A stretch of 13,535 bases of DNA from Actinomycetes bacterium (GTDB taxonomy: Bacteria; Actinomycetota; Actinomycetes; Streptosporangiales; Streptosporangiaceae). The DNA lies in assembly GCA_023425615.1 (NCBI GenBank), contig JAFACJ010000939.1:1-13535 (forward strand). The letters run 5' to 3'. The notes beneath the pieces were generated by a model. It saw only the letters and a program-made list of their open reading frames with translations. It was not told the DNA's origin and ran no database searches. Below, piece after piece: positions 1 through 8,185 of the stretch. A program made the translations under genes and the position numbers. Position 1 is the stretch's first letter. The number at the start of each line of letters is the position of its first letter.

Positions 1-1087
1 CGGAGAACCAGTGGCCGCTCTGCCATCCGCCGGCCCAGCCCGATCCGCCGACGTGCCCGGACGGCCCCGCCAGCGCGAGGCCGGCGTCGCTGATGTCCTG
101 GAGCAGTTCGCTGTACACCAGTTTGAGGATCGAGGCGGCCGCCACGTCCGTCCCCTCCACCGAGGCGTCGAGGACGCGGGAGACGAGCAGCCGGAACGCC
201 TCGGCGCGTTCGGCGTAGCCGCCGAGGATCCGCAGGCCCTGCTCGCGGTCGCCGGGCGGCAGCCCCGCGACGAGCGCGGCGAGGTGCCGGACGCCGGTCG
301 CCATCTCCTCGGATCTCTCCAGCATGGTCAGGCCGCGCTCCTCGCTGAGGGTGGCGTTGGCGATCCGCCAGCCCTCGTTCTCGGCGCCGACCCGTGCCCG
401 TTCGGGGATGAAGACGCCGTCGAGGAAGATCTCGCAGAACTCCTCGTGCCCGGCGGCGTTGCGGATCGGGTGCACCTCGATGCCCGGTGAGGCGAGGTCG
501 AGCAGGAAGTAGGAGATCCCCGCCCTGCCCTTTCCGCCGGTGCGGGCGAGCAGCAGGCACATCTGGGCGTGCGCGGCGCCGCTGGACCAGGTCTTGTGGC
601 CGGTGACCCGGTAGCCGCCCGGCACCGGTTCGGCACGGCACCGCAGCGACGCCAGGTCGGACCCGGCCTCGGGCTCGGAGAAGCCCTGGCACCAGCGCTG
701 CCCCGCCCTGATGGCGGGGAGGTGCGCCTCGCGCTGCTCGGGGGTCCCGGCGATGATCAGGGTGGCCGCGGCGTGGTAGAGGGCGACGAAGTGCAGGTCG
801 AGGCGCGGCGCCCCGCCCTTGATCAGCTCACGGGCGATGACGAGCTGCTCGGCGCGCGACCGGCCGCCGCCCCAGGCGGCGGGCCAGTGCGGGCAGGCGT
901 ACCCCTGTTCGGCGAGCCGCAGGAACCAGGCGTGCTGGAGGTCGGCGCGCGCCGCCGGATCGGCGGCCGCCATCCGCTCCGCCCATCCGGTGGCGTCCTG
1001 CGCCGCGCACCACTCCCCCACCTCGCGGGCGAGGTCGGCGAGGCCGGCCGCCGCCGCGTTCGGCTCCGCGGTGTCAAGGAGTGACAC
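1..1087 (-). CDS. Acyl-CoA dehydrogenase, 3' end cut by window edge
   Basis: FAD-dependent acyl-CoA dehydrogenase, expected to introduce an alpha,beta double bond into an acyl-CoA and pass electrons to ETF in the cytoplasm. 362 codons are visible. The family is usually near 390-400 residues, so roughly 30 are missing. Residues 1-130 form the helical N-terminal domain. FSEPEAGSDLASL (136-148) is the flavin/substrate signature, and VTGHKTWSSGAAHAQ (161-175) with FLDGVFIPERARVG (221-234) forms the middle beta domain. SEERG (248-252) opens the C-terminal helical domain. The catalytic base region lies beyond the edge. I chose the GTG at 1087 because it follows a GGGGGGA stretch by 6 nt. It overlaps the end of the SDR gene by 14 nt, so translation is probably coupled. 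It is the last visible gene of the leftward operon. Family is sure; the substrate is unknown. Confidence 0.9.
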   Translation of the reverse strand, partial: MSLLDTAEPNAAAAGLADLAREVGEWCAAQDATGWAERMAAADPAARADLQHAWFLRLAEQGYACPHWPAAWGGGRSRAEQLVIARELIKGGAPRLDLHFVALYHAAATLIIAGTPEQREAHLPAIRAGQRWCQGFSEPEAGSDLASLRCRAEPVPGGYRVTGHKTWSSGAAHAQMCLLLARTGGKGRAGISYFLLDLASPGIEVHPIRNAAGHEEFCEIFLDGVFIPERARVGAENEGWRIANATLSEERGLTMLERSEEMATGVRHLAALVAGLPPGDREQGLRILGGYAERAEAFRLLVSRVLDASVEGTDVAAASILKLVYSELLQDISDAGLALAGPSGHVGGSGWAGGWQSGHWFS

Positions 1088-1865
1088 GGATGGTCCCCCC
1101 GTCCACCAGCAGGGCGCTGCCGGCGATCCATGACGCGCGCTCGGAGCACAGGAAGGCGATCGCGTCCGCGACCTCCGCCGACTCCCCGGCCCGTCCCGCC
1201 GCGATGGGCTGCAACTCCAGCATCCGGCGCTCGACGTCCTCGGTGGTGACGCCCAGCCGCTCGGCCTGCGCCTGATATCCGGCCAGCACGCCTTCGGTCC
1301 GCGTCAGTCCCGGAAGGACGCAGTTGGTGAGGACCCCGTCCTTGGCGTACGCGAGCGTCAGCGACTTCGCGGCGTGCAGCAGGGCCGCCTTGGCGGCACC
1401 GTACGCGGCCCATCGGGGGTCGGCTTCACGCGCCGAGGTCGAGCCGACGAAGACCACACGGCCCCAGTTCCTCTCCCGCATCGCCGGCACGCACCGCATG
1501 GCGAGCGCGACCGCGCTCAGCACGTTGAGCTCATAGAGCCCGACCCACTCCTCCCAGCTGAAGGTGCGCAGCGGCCCGTGCCCGCCGCCCGCCGAGCACA
1601 CGGCGATGTCGACCTGCCCGAAGGCCGAGATCGCCGCCTCGTAGATCCCGTCGATGTCCTCGGCCCGGGCGGCGTCGGCGGCGTGGCCGACCGCCTCCAC
1701 CCCGGCGTCGCGGAGCTGCTTCACCGCGGACTCCAGGTCGGCCTCTCCGCGTGCGGTCAGCAGCACCTTGGCCCCGGCGCGCCCGAGCTCCGCCGCGGCG
1801 GCCAGGCCGATGCCCTTGCTGCCGCCCGTCACGATCGCGACGCGGCCTTCGATGTCAAGATCCAT
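1074..1865 (-). CDS. Short-chain dehydrogenase/reductase (SDR)
   Basis: Classical SDR of 263 residues, the normal length, expected to oxidise or reduce a hydroxyl/keto group with NAD(P)(H). The Rossmann motif TGGSKGIG is at 13-20, D64 is in the adenine-binding strand, CSAGGG at 90-95 replaces the usual NNAG, and N114, S142, Y155 and K159 form the catalytic tetrad (YGAAK, 155-159). The C-terminus has the usual ending, SALLVDGG near 250-257. In this operon, between an acyl-CoA ligase and an acyl-CoA dehydrogenase, it plausibly acts as a 3-hydroxyacyl-CoA or ring-hydroxyacyl-CoA dehydrogenase. That role is inference. A FabG-like ketoreductase is the main alternative. ATG 1865 lies 3 nt after the ligase stop; a nearer ATG (1872) overlaps that stop but is out of frame. 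The ribosome site is weak, so translation probably relies on coupling. Confidence 0.9.
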   Translation of the reverse strand: MDLDIEGRVAIVTGGSKGIGLAAAAELGRAGAKVLLTARGEADLESAVKQLRDAGVEAVGHAADAARAEDIDGIYEAAISAFGQVDIAVCSAGGGHGPLRTFSWEEWVGLYELNVLSAVALAMRCVPAMRERNWGRVVFVGSTSAREADPRWAAYGAAKAALLHAAKSLTLAYAKDGVLTNCVLPGLTRTEGVLAGYQAQAERLGVTTEDVERRMLELQPIAAGRAGESAEVADAIAFLCSERASWIAGSALLVDGGTIRVTP

Positions 1866-1868
1866 AGC

Positions 1869-3461
1869 TCATTCACCCGTTCTCTGAGGCACTGTCACTT
1901 GGGGGTTCGCTCTCGTGCCGACGGCGGCGGCGCGGTCGATGACGTCGCCGTCGATTCCCTTCTCACGCAGCGGCCGTTTCTCGACCTTCTCGGTGGGCGT
2001 GCGCGGCAGGTGCGGCAGGACGCGGACGAACCGCGGCACGGCGTACCGGGGAAGCCGGTGCTCGACCGCGGCGACGACGGCCGCCGCGTCGGTGCCGGGC
2101 CGCAGGACCACGGCCGCCATCACCTCGTCCTCCTCGGCGTCCTCCGGGCGCACCGCGTACACCGCGCACTCCACGACGCCCGGGTGGGACAGGAGCACCG
2201 ACTCCACCTCCCAGGCGGAGATGTTCTCGCCCTTGCGCCGTATCGCGTCCTTGATGCGGTCGGCGAAGAAGAGGTCGCCCTCCTCGCTGAGCCAGCCCGA
2301 GTCGCCGGTGTGGAACCACAGGTCGCGGGTCGCCGCCAGCGTGTCGGCGTCGCGGCCGAGGTAGCCGCGCATGAAGATGTGCGAGCGCTTGGGGCGCAGC
2401 CGGATCTCGCCGACCTCGCCGGGCTCGGCGGGCTCGCCGCCGGGCCGCACGACCTGCACGTGGAACAGGTCGCTCTCCCGGCCGGCGGACCCGGACGGCG
2501 ACGGGTCGGCCGACCGGTTGACCGTGGCCATCGGCGCCTCGGTCAGGCCGTACACCTCGGTGATCGAGACCCCGAACCTGCTCTCGAACGCGGTCCACAC
2601 CTCCCGCGGCGCTCCCGCGCCCCACGCCAGCCGCACCTGGTGGTCGCGGGCCTGGTCGTCGTCGAGGTCCTGGGAGGTCTTGAGGACCATGCCGAGGACC
2701 GAGCCGAGGTAGTTGAACGCGGTGATCCGGCCGTCCCGGCAGATGTCCCAGAAGCGCGAGCTGCTGAACTGGCGGTCGAGCTGGAAACCCGCGCCCGCGG
2801 CCAAGGCCGCCCCCACCCCCGTGTACCTGGCGTTCTGGTGGTAGAGGGGGAAGAAGTTCAGCAGGGTGTCCCCGCTCCCGTAGCCGTTCAGCCGCGCGAC
2901 CGCGCGCGAGAGCTCGACGCACGACTCCTGGGAGTGGTGGACGCCCTTGGACGGTCCCGTGGTGCCCGAGGTGTAGAGCACCACCCCGCTGGAGCGGCTG
3001 GAGCACCACCGGTCGAAGCCGCCGTTCCCGGTACCGGTGGCGAGCCCGATGACGGGCGTGCCGCCGGCCGGCCCGGTGGCCTCCCCCGCGACGATCACAT
3101 GCCGCACCGAGGTGCCTTCCAGGCTCGGTACCAGCGTCGCCAGCAGTCCGGCGTCGCAGAACACGACGTCCGTCGCCGAGTCCCGCAGGAGGTAGCCGAG
3201 CAGATCACCGCGGTAGTTGGTGTTGAGGGGCACCTCCAGGCAGCCGACCATGGCCGAGCCGAACCACACCGCCAGCGCCTGCGGGCTCGTGCCCATGAAC
3301 GTCGCGACGCGGGAGGTGTGGTCGACGCCCAGGGAGCGCAGCTGCTCGGCCACCGCGCACGCCTGCCCGATCACCGACTCGGTGGCGGCGTCCGCCCCGT
3401 CGATGCGCAGCCGGGCGCCGGAGGCGAGCCAGGCGTCGAGCATCTTCGCGAACGGGTTCAC
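1869..3461 (-). CDS. AMP-dependent acyl-CoA ligase (FadD/CaiC-like)
   Basis: ANL-superfamily enzyme of 530 residues that makes an acyl-adenylate from a carboxylic acid and ATP, then an acyl-CoA. The core motifs are intact: P-loop YTSGTTGPSKGV (163-174), YGLTEAP (304-310), HTGDSG (384-389), the hinge region DRIKDAIRRKGENISAWEVE (401-420) and PTEKVEK (489-495), where K492 is the likely adenylation lysine. The residue before that lysine is Glu instead of the frequent Gly, a variant I recognise from other FadD-like proteins. The start is GTG 3461, forming a 4-nt GTGA overlap with the livG stop. Its place directly after the transporter ATPases suggests it activates the imported acid. The acid is unknown; the N-terminal substrate pocket (for example FFPLYHQNARY, 203-213) gives no clear class. 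Family is certain, specificity is not. Confidence 0.93.
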   Translation of the reverse strand: MNPFAKMLDAWLASGARLRIDGADAATESVIGQACAVAEQLRSLGVDHTSRVATFMGTSPQALAVWFGSAMVGCLEVPLNTNYRGDLLGYLLRDSATDVVFCDAGLLATLVPSLEGTSVRHVIVAGEATGPAGGTPVIGLATGTGNGGFDRWCSSRSSGVVLYTSGTTGPSKGVHHSQESCVELSRAVARLNGYGSGDTLLNFFPLYHQNARYTGVGAALAAGAGFQLDRQFSSSRFWDICRDGRITAFNYLGSVLGMVLKTSQDLDDDQARDHQVRLAWGAGAPREVWTAFESRFGVSITEVYGLTEAPMATVNRSADPSPSGSAGRESDLFHVQVVRPGGEPAEPGEVGEIRLRPKRSHIFMRGYLGRDADTLAATRDLWFHTGDSGWLSEEGDLFFADRIKDAIRRKGENISAWEVESVLLSHPGVVECAVYAVRPEDAEEDEVMAAVVLRPGTDAAAVVAAVEHRLPRYAVPRFVRVLPHLPRTPTEKVEKRPLREKGIDGDVIDRAAAVGTRANPQVTVPQRTGE

Positions 3462-4276
3462 GCGGCCTCCCCGTCCTCGTCGTCGCGGCCGATGTAGGCG
3501 TCGATGACCTCGGGCGAGTTCAGGACGACGCCCGGCGCGCCGACGGCGAGGACCGCGCCGGCGGCCAGGACCACCACGTTGGAGCAGAGCTGGTTGATCA
3601 CCCGCATGTCGTGCTCGACGATCACCAGGGTCGGGCCGCCCTCGACGCGGAGCGCGGCGAGGATCTCGACGACCTCCTCCTTCTCCGAGCGCGACAGCCC
3701 GGCCATGGGCTCATCGAGCAGCACGCAGCGGGGCTCGCTGACCAGCGCGCGGGCCAGGTCGATCCGCTTCTGCACCCCGTAGGGCAGCTCCCTGGTCGTC
3801 TGCTCGGCGTAGCGCCGCACCCCGACCCGCTCCAGCGCGTCCATGGCGCGCTCCCGCGCCGCCCGCTCGGCGCGGCGGGCGCCGCGCAGGGACAGGCCGG
3901 CCGAGAGGATGCCGGCGCGCACCGCGAGGTGGTCGCCGACCATCACGTTCTCGACCGCGGTCAGCTCCATCACCAGCTGGGCGCCCTGGTAGGAACGGCT
4001 GATCCCCATCCGCGCCAGGCGGTGCGGCTTGATCCCGGTGCTGCGCTCCCCGTAGAGGCGGACCTCGCCGGAAGTGGCGGGTACCAGCCCGCTCACGCAG
4101 TTGAGCAGCGTCGACTTGCCCGCCCCGTTGGGGCCGACGAGCCCGGACGTCGCGCCCGCCGCGAACGCGACGGTCGCCGCGCGCACGGCGTGGGTACCGC
4201 CGAGCCGGATGTCGAGCGCCTCGGTGCTGACCGCGGGCGGCGCCTGCGCCGCCGCGGTCTCGTGCCTCTCCGTCAT
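3458..4276 (-). CDS. livG: HAAT-family ABC transporter ATPase, LivG/BraF type
   Basis: One of the two ATPases that drive the Liv-type importer at the inner face of the membrane; 272 residues. Walker A GPNGAGKST is at 48-56, the Q-loop glutamine at Q97 (RSYQG), the signature LPYGVQKR at 164-171, Walker B CVLLDEP at 184-190 with catalytic E189, and the switch histidine at H222 (VEHDM). The relaxed signature (YG instead of SGG) is normal for LivG. An N-terminal extension of about 16 Ala/Pro-rich residues precedes the ABC core. The start ATG 4276 is 4 nt beyond the livF stop and is set by GGAGG at 4286-4290. Another ATG at 4284 overlaps the livF stop but reads only three codons. The stop overlaps the ligase GTG. 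The symbol denotes family, not a leucine substrate. Confidence 0.93.
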   Translation of the reverse strand: MTERHETAAAQAPPAVSTEALDIRLGGTHAVRAATVAFAAGATSGLVGPNGAGKSTLLNCVSGLVPATSGEVRLYGERSTGIKPHRLARMGISRSYQGAQLVMELTAVENVMVGDHLAVRAGILSAGLSLRGARRAERAARERAMDALERVGVRRYAEQTTRELPYGVQKRIDLARALVSEPRCVLLDEPMAGLSRSEKEEVVEILAALRVEGGPTLVIVEHDMRVINQLCSNVVVLAAGAVLAVGAPGVVLNSPEVIDAYIGRDDEDGEAA

Positions 4277-4280
4277 CGGC

Positions 4281-5021
4281 TCATACCTCCAATCCCAGAT
4301 AGGTGCGGCGGACCTGCTCGCTGCCGAGCACCTCCCGCGCGGGGCCGCTGATCGCGACGGTCCCCGAGACCATGACGTGGGCGCGGTCGGCGATCGACTG
4401 CGCCGCCCGCACGTTCTGCTCCACGACCAGCAGCGTCATGCCCTTGGCCGCGACCAGCGAGTGGAGCGCCTCGAACACCGTCTTGACGGCGATCGGCGAG
4501 AGCCCGAGCGACGCCTCGTCCACCAGGAGCAGGCGGGGCCTGAGCAGGAGGGCGCGGGCGATGCCGAGGAGCTGGCGCTCCCCGCCGCTGAGCTGGCCCG
4601 CGGGCAGGTCCATCCGCTCGCCGATGAAGGGGAACAGCGCGCAGACCTCGTCCATGAGCTCCTTGCGGGCGGCCCTGTCGCCGGTCATGGGCGCCGCGCG
4701 CAGGTTCTCCTCCACCGTCAGCGTCTGGAAGACCTTGGTCTCCTCGGGGACGAGGACGACGCCGTGCCCGACCATCGCGCGCGGTCCGCACCCGGTGACG
4801 TCGACGCCGCCGACCAGCACCCGCCCGCCGCGGACGCGGCCGTGCTCGCTGGAGGCGAACCCGCTGATGCCGCGCAGGAGCGAGGTCTTGCCCGCCCCGT
4901 TCGACCCCAGCACGAGGCACACCTCGCCGTCCTCGACGTCGAGGTCGACATGGTCGACGGCGACACGGCCGCCGCCGTAGGAGACCGTCAGGTCGCGGAC
5001 CTGGAGGATCGGCTCGCTCAT
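4281..5021 (-). CDS. livF: HAAT-family ABC transporter ATPase, LivF/BraG type
   Basis: Second ATPase of the importer, 246 residues, close to the usual LivF length. Walker A GSNGAGKTS is at 39-47, the signature LSGGERQ at 144-150, Walker B LLLVDEAS at 164-171 with E169, and EQN at 201-203, where LivF proteins carry Gln in the switch position. The segment VPEETKVFQTLTVEENL (91-107) stands where LivF proteins usually have a P-E-x-R-x-x-F loop; here Thr-Lys replaces the arginine segment, a modest variation. ATG 5021 overlaps the livM stop as ATGA, so the two are translationally coupled. It pairs with LivG as a heterodimer on the LivH-LivM membrane domain. Confidence 0.93.
   Translation of the reverse strand: MSEPILQVRDLTVSYGGGRVAVDHVDLDVEDGEVCLVLGSNGAGKTSLLRGISGFASSEHGRVRGGRVLVGGVDVTGCGPRAMVGHGVVLVPEETKVFQTLTVEENLRAAPMTGDRAARKELMDEVCALFPFIGERMDLPAGQLSGGERQLLGIARALLLRPRLLLVDEASLGLSPIAVKTVFEALHSLVAAKGMTLLVVEQNVRAAQSIADRAHVMVSGTVAISGPAREVLGSEQVRRTYLGLEV
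4286..4290 (-). promoter_or_regulatory. Ribosome binding site deciding the livG start
   Basis: GGAGG on the minus strand, inside the end of livF, 9 nt before ATG 4276. It is only 1 nt from the competing ATG at 4284, which opens a three-codon frame, so it supports 4276 as the true start of livG. Confidence 0.6.
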
Positions 5022-6091
5022 CGGTCACCCCTTCCGCGCCTGCCCGGCAGCGACGCCGTGGTGAGCGCGCGCGCCAGGCCCGCGATGCCGTCGGGACGCC
5101 AGATCAGGAAGACCACCACCAGGGTTCCGTAGACGATCAGCTGGATGTCGCCCAGGTTCTGCTGGAGGAACCCGACCGCGTACGCCTCCGGCGGGAGCAG
5201 CCCGATCGCCCTGGACAAGGCCGTGGGCAGCAGCATGACGAAGGCCGCGCCGGCGATCGCGCCGCCGGGCGAGCCCATCCCGCCGATGATCACCATCGCG
5301 ATGTACTGGATGGCGAGCTCCAGGGTGAAGCTCTCGATGTAGACCGTCTGCTGGAAGTAGGCGAGCAGGGTGCCGGACATCGAGACCAGCGCCGAGGCGA
5401 TGACGAAGGCGGCCAGCTTGTAGGTGGCAAGGGGGATGCCCTGGCTCGCCGCCGCCAGGGGGGTGTCGCGGATGAGCATCCAGGCGCGCCCGTACTTGCT
5501 CTTCTTCAGGTTCTGCACGAACCACCAGGCCAGCAGCACCACGGCGGTGAGGAGCACGTACCACTTGGGGATCGTGTCGATCTGCAGGCCGCCCAGGGAG
5601 GCGACCGGCAGCACGAATCCCGCGGAGCCGACGGCGTGCGTCTGGTACTCGTTGAAGACGAAGATCACGATGAAGTGGAGCGCGAGCGTGGCGATCGCCA
5701 GATAGACGCCGCTCACGCGCAGGGCCGGCAGCCCGGAGACCAGGCCCACGATCCCGCCGACCAGCAGCGATCCCACCAGCACCGCGGGGAAGGGCAGGCC
5801 CATCTCGACGGCGCCCACGGCCGCGCCGTACGCGCCGAGCGCCAGGAGCGCGCTGTTGCCCGCCGTCACGAGCCCGGCGAAGCCCATCACCAGGGTGAGG
5901 GCCAGCGCGCCCAGCGCGGCGATCAGCGCCGAGTTCACCAGCGACAGCTGGTAGTCCTGGAGGGCGAGCGGCAGCACGCACACCAGCACGGCCACCGCCC
6001 CCCTGCCGCCGAACCGCCGCAGCGGGGAGTTCGCGCGCCGGTCCGCTGCCGTCTCCACCGGCCGCTCCACCGACTGATCCATGGTGGTCAT
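5018..6091 (-). CDS. livM: HAAT-family ABC permease, LivM type
   Basis: Membrane subunit of the importer, 357 residues, at the long end for LivM. It has a hydrophilic N-terminus of about 30 residues, then multiple hydrophobic spans, including about 31-45, 52-75, 80-98, 103-124, 126-147, 177-192, 226-246, 262-292 and 314-331. The coupling loop, which contacts the ATPases, is at about 198-226 (YGRAWMLIRDT through QGIPLATYK). The ending WRPDGIAGL resembles the RPQGL ending usual in the family. The start ATG 6091 overlaps the livH stop as ATGA. An ATG four codons in (6082) is a less likely alternative. The same frame stays open far upstream through livH, but that part has no membrane character and is a shadow of livH. 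Confidence 0.93.
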   Translation of the reverse strand: MTTMDQSVERPVETAADRRANSPLRRFGGRGAVAVLVCVLPLALQDYQLSLVNSALIAALGALALTLVMGFAGLVTAGNSALLALGAYGAAVGAVEMGLPFPAVLVGSLLVGGIVGLVSGLPALRVSGVYLAIATLALHFIVIFVFNEYQTHAVGSAGFVLPVASLGGLQIDTIPKWYVLLTAVVLLAWWFVQNLKKSKYGRAWMLIRDTPLAAASQGIPLATYKLAAFVIASALVSMSGTLLAYFQQTVYIESFTLELAIQYIAMVIIGGMGSPGGAIAGAAFVMLLPTALSRAIGLLPPEAYAVGFLQQNLGDIQLIVYGTLVVVFLIWRPDGIAGLARALTTASLPGRRGRGDR

Positions 6092-6957
6092 ACGCGTTCC
6101 ACCTGCTTCTCTCCGAACAGACCCTGCGGCCGGATGAGCAGGACCACGAGGATCACCGCCCATGCCGCGACATCCTGTGCCGAGCCGCCGAACAGCTTCA
6201 CCCCGAAGGTCTCGGCGAGCCCGATGATCAGCGCCCCGGGGATGACGCCCTTGACGCTGGTGAGCCCGCCGATGAGGGCGGGGGCGATGCCGCGCAGGCC
6301 AAGGGCGTCGACGCCGTTGAAGCTCAGCGCGGTCTGGTAGGCGTACATGATCCCGGCGATCGCCGCGGCGGTCAGCGCCATCGCCCAGCCCAGGACGTAG
6401 ATCCAGTCCACGGCGATGCCGCCCTGGGCGGAGAGCACGGAGTTCTCCGCGGCGGCGCGCATCCGGACCCCGGTGGTCGAGTAGCGGAAGAACGCGTGCG
6501 CCGCGGCGAACACCACGAGCGCGGCCACCAGGCCGAAGAGGCCGTAGAGCGGGGTGGAGAGCCCGCCGGGCAGCTCGACGACACGGCTTTCGACGGGTTC
6601 GCGCATCACCCTGGCCTCGGTCCCCCAGGTCAGCGAGCTGATGCCCTTGAGCGCGCTGGCGAGCCCGAGCGTGGCGACGACCAGGGCGAACTCCGGCTGG
6701 CCCGAGAGCTTCCGGAAGATCAGCCAGTGGGTGACGCCGCCGAGCGCCACGACCGTGGCGAGGGTGCCGAGGACGACCAGGGGCCAAGGCAGCTCCCAGC
6801 TCGTGGCGTACTGGTTGAAGATGAACGCGCCGAACGCCAGCTGGGCTCCCGTCGCCAGGTTCAGGATGCCGTTGGTGCGCCGCAGCAGCACCCACGCGAA
6901 CCCGACCAGCGCGTAGATCGCCGAGAGCACCAGGGCTCCCATGAGCAGGCTCAACAC
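6088..6957 (-). CDS. livH: HAAT-family ABC permease, LivH type
   Basis: Partner permease of LivM, 289 residues, the normal LivH length. Hydrophobic spans lie at about 6-26, 33-50, 58-80, 89-106, 136-157, 184-206, 222-250 and 262-276. Family hallmarks are GFAWVLLRRTNGILNLATG (19-37), RAAAENSVLSAQGGI (167-181, the ATPase-coupling loop), GGLTSVKGVIPGALIIGL (230-247) and the C-terminal IRPQGLFG (275-282). I used GTG 6957, preceded by a GAGAGAGA run about 13 nt upstream, which is a weak ribosome site. ATG 6942, five codons later, would leave the first span shorter and has no better site. It follows the receptor gene by 31 nt, the largest gap in this run, and overlaps livM. Confidence 0.93.
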   Translation of the reverse strand: MLSLLMGALVLSAIYALVGFAWVLLRRTNGILNLATGAQLAFGAFIFNQYATSWELPWPLVVLGTLATVVALGGVTHWLIFRKLSGQPEFALVVATLGLASALKGISSLTWGTEARVMREPVESRVVELPGGLSTPLYGLFGLVAALVVFAAAHAFFRYSTTGVRMRAAAENSVLSAQGGIAVDWIYVLGWAMALTAAAIAGIMYAYQTALSFNGVDALGLRGIAPALIGGLTSVKGVIPGALIIGLAETFGVKLFGGSAQDVAAWAVILVVLLIRPQGLFGEKQVERV

Positions 6958-6988
6958 GACCGCACCGTTCTCTCTCGCACGTCGCCGG

Positions 6989-8185
6989 TCATTCGAACGC
7001 CTTGACCCAGTCGGTCAGCGGCTTGGCCGCGTCGGCGCCCTTGTCCCAGGTGAAGAAGCGGACGGTGTGCACCATCTCGTGGCTCTGCGCGCTCACGGTG
7101 AGCGGTCCCGACAGGCCGTCGGTCTCGATCGTGCCCAGGCCCTCCAGGGCGTCGCGGAACTGCTCGCCCTTGGCGCAGGAGGCGCCGCACGCCTTCAGCG
7201 TCTTCTCCACCAGGGAGCCGGCGACCCAGCCCTGGGTGAAGTACGGGTTTGTCATGTTGGTGCCCTCGCCGGCCTTGGTGGCGGCGCTCTTCATCGCCTC
7301 CACCGAGGGGATGCCCTTCTCGGTGGGGCTGGCGTAGCTGCGGAACGCGATGTAGGACTCGCCGAGCTGCTTCAGCGTCGCGTCGGCCGAGCCCGCCCAC
7401 TGGTTGATCACCGGGACGGTGACGCCCTGCGCCCTGAGCCCGCGCACGGCCACGAGCGAGCCCGCGTCGTTGTGGCTCAGCAGCACGTAGTCGGCCTTGC
7501 TCGCCTTGATCGCGGCGGCCTGCGCCGTCACGTCGGTGGGCGCGACCGGCATGAACTGCGTGGTGGCGTGGGTCCAGCCGCGGGAGGCGATGCCCTTGAC
7601 CGCGAGCTCCACCATGTCCCGGTTGGACGGCGTGTCGACGGAGAAGACCGCGACGCGCGGCTTGGCGACGCCCTCCTCCTTCGCCCGGGTGTCGATGTAG
7701 TTGAGGATCGCCGACTGGAGGCGCTCGGCCCGCAGCTCGTAGGAGAAGAAGTAGGGGTTGACCGGCTCGAACAGGCTGCCGGGTCCGCCGAGGCCGACGA
7801 TCGGGATCTTCTTCGACGCCGCCAGCGGCAGTCCGGAGATGCTCAGGTTCGACAGGATGAACCCGAAGATCGCCAGCCGCTGCTCGGACATGAACTGCTG
7901 CACGTTGACCCGGCCCTTGGCGACGTCGGAGGCGTCGTCCAGCACCTTCAGGTCGACCTTGCGCCCGTTGACGCCGCCGCGGCCGTTCAGGTCGGCGATG
8001 TAGGCGCGCAGCCCCGCCGCGGCGGGCTTGCCGTTGAAGGCGATGGCCCCGGACAGGTCCATGGACATGCCGATCTTGTAGGGCGCGGCGCCGGATCCGC
8101 CGTCGCTCCCGCCGCAGGCCGAGAGGGTCAGCGCCAGGGTCGTGCCCGCCGCGATGGCCGCGATTCTTCTGCCGTGTCCGCGCAT
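6989..8185 (-). CDS. Periplasmic-type solute-binding lipoprotein (Peripla_BP_6)
   Basis: Extracytoplasmic receptor that delivers the ligand to LivHM, 398 residues. It has a lipoprotein signal peptide: basic MRGHGRR, a hydrophobic core to about 21, and the lipobox LSAC with C24 as the lipidation site, followed by a Gly/Ser linker. The mature part starts KIGMSMDLSGAIAFNG (37-52), the usual first strand of this type I fold. It continues with GFILSNLSISG (108-118) and the second lobe from about 176. C333 and C337 could form a disulphide. The ATG at 8185 shares its A with the stop of the upstream crotonase (TGATG); a GTG one codon earlier is also possible. The ligand is unknown. Linkage to CoA ligases argues for an organic acid rather than an amino acid, and related receptors in other bacteria do bind aromatic acids. 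Confidence 0.9.
   Translation of the reverse strand: MRGHGRRIAAIAAGTTLALTLSACGGSDGGSGAAPYKIGMSMDLSGAIAFNGKPAAAGLRAYIADLNGRGGVNGRKVDLKVLDDASDVAKGRVNVQQFMSEQRLAIFGFILSNLSISGLPLAASKKIPIVGLGGPGSLFEPVNPYFFSYELRAERLQSAILNYIDTRAKEEGVAKPRVAVFSVDTPSNRDMVELAVKGIASRGWTHATTQFMPVAPTDVTAQAAAIKASKADYVLLSHNDAGSLVAVRGLRAQGVTVPVINQWAGSADATLKQLGESYIAFRSYASPTEKGIPSVEAMKSAATKAGEGTNMTNPYFTQGWVAGSLVEKTLKACGASCAKGEQFRDALEGLGTIETDGLSGPLTVSAQSHEMVHTVRFFTWDKGADAAKPLTDWVKAFE

Noticed and set aside
1374..3497. Very long open frame on the plus strand (about 707 codons)
   Set aside because: It lies antisense to the SDR and ligase genes, both of which have complete family motifs. Its translation is Arg/Gly/His/Pro-rich without any domain, as expected of an antisense frame in GC-rich DNA.
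3949..3990. Relaxed ABC features of LivG as a sign of inactivity
   Set aside because: The YG-type signature (LPYGVQKR, coded near 3763-3786) is usual in LivG proteins, and Walker A, Walker B, Q-loop and switch histidine are all intact.
6092..6895. Upstream extension of livM to 625 residues
   Set aside because: The extension is an out-of-frame reading of livH, Arg-rich and without membrane spans. ATG 6091 with the ATGA overlap gives a normal LivM.
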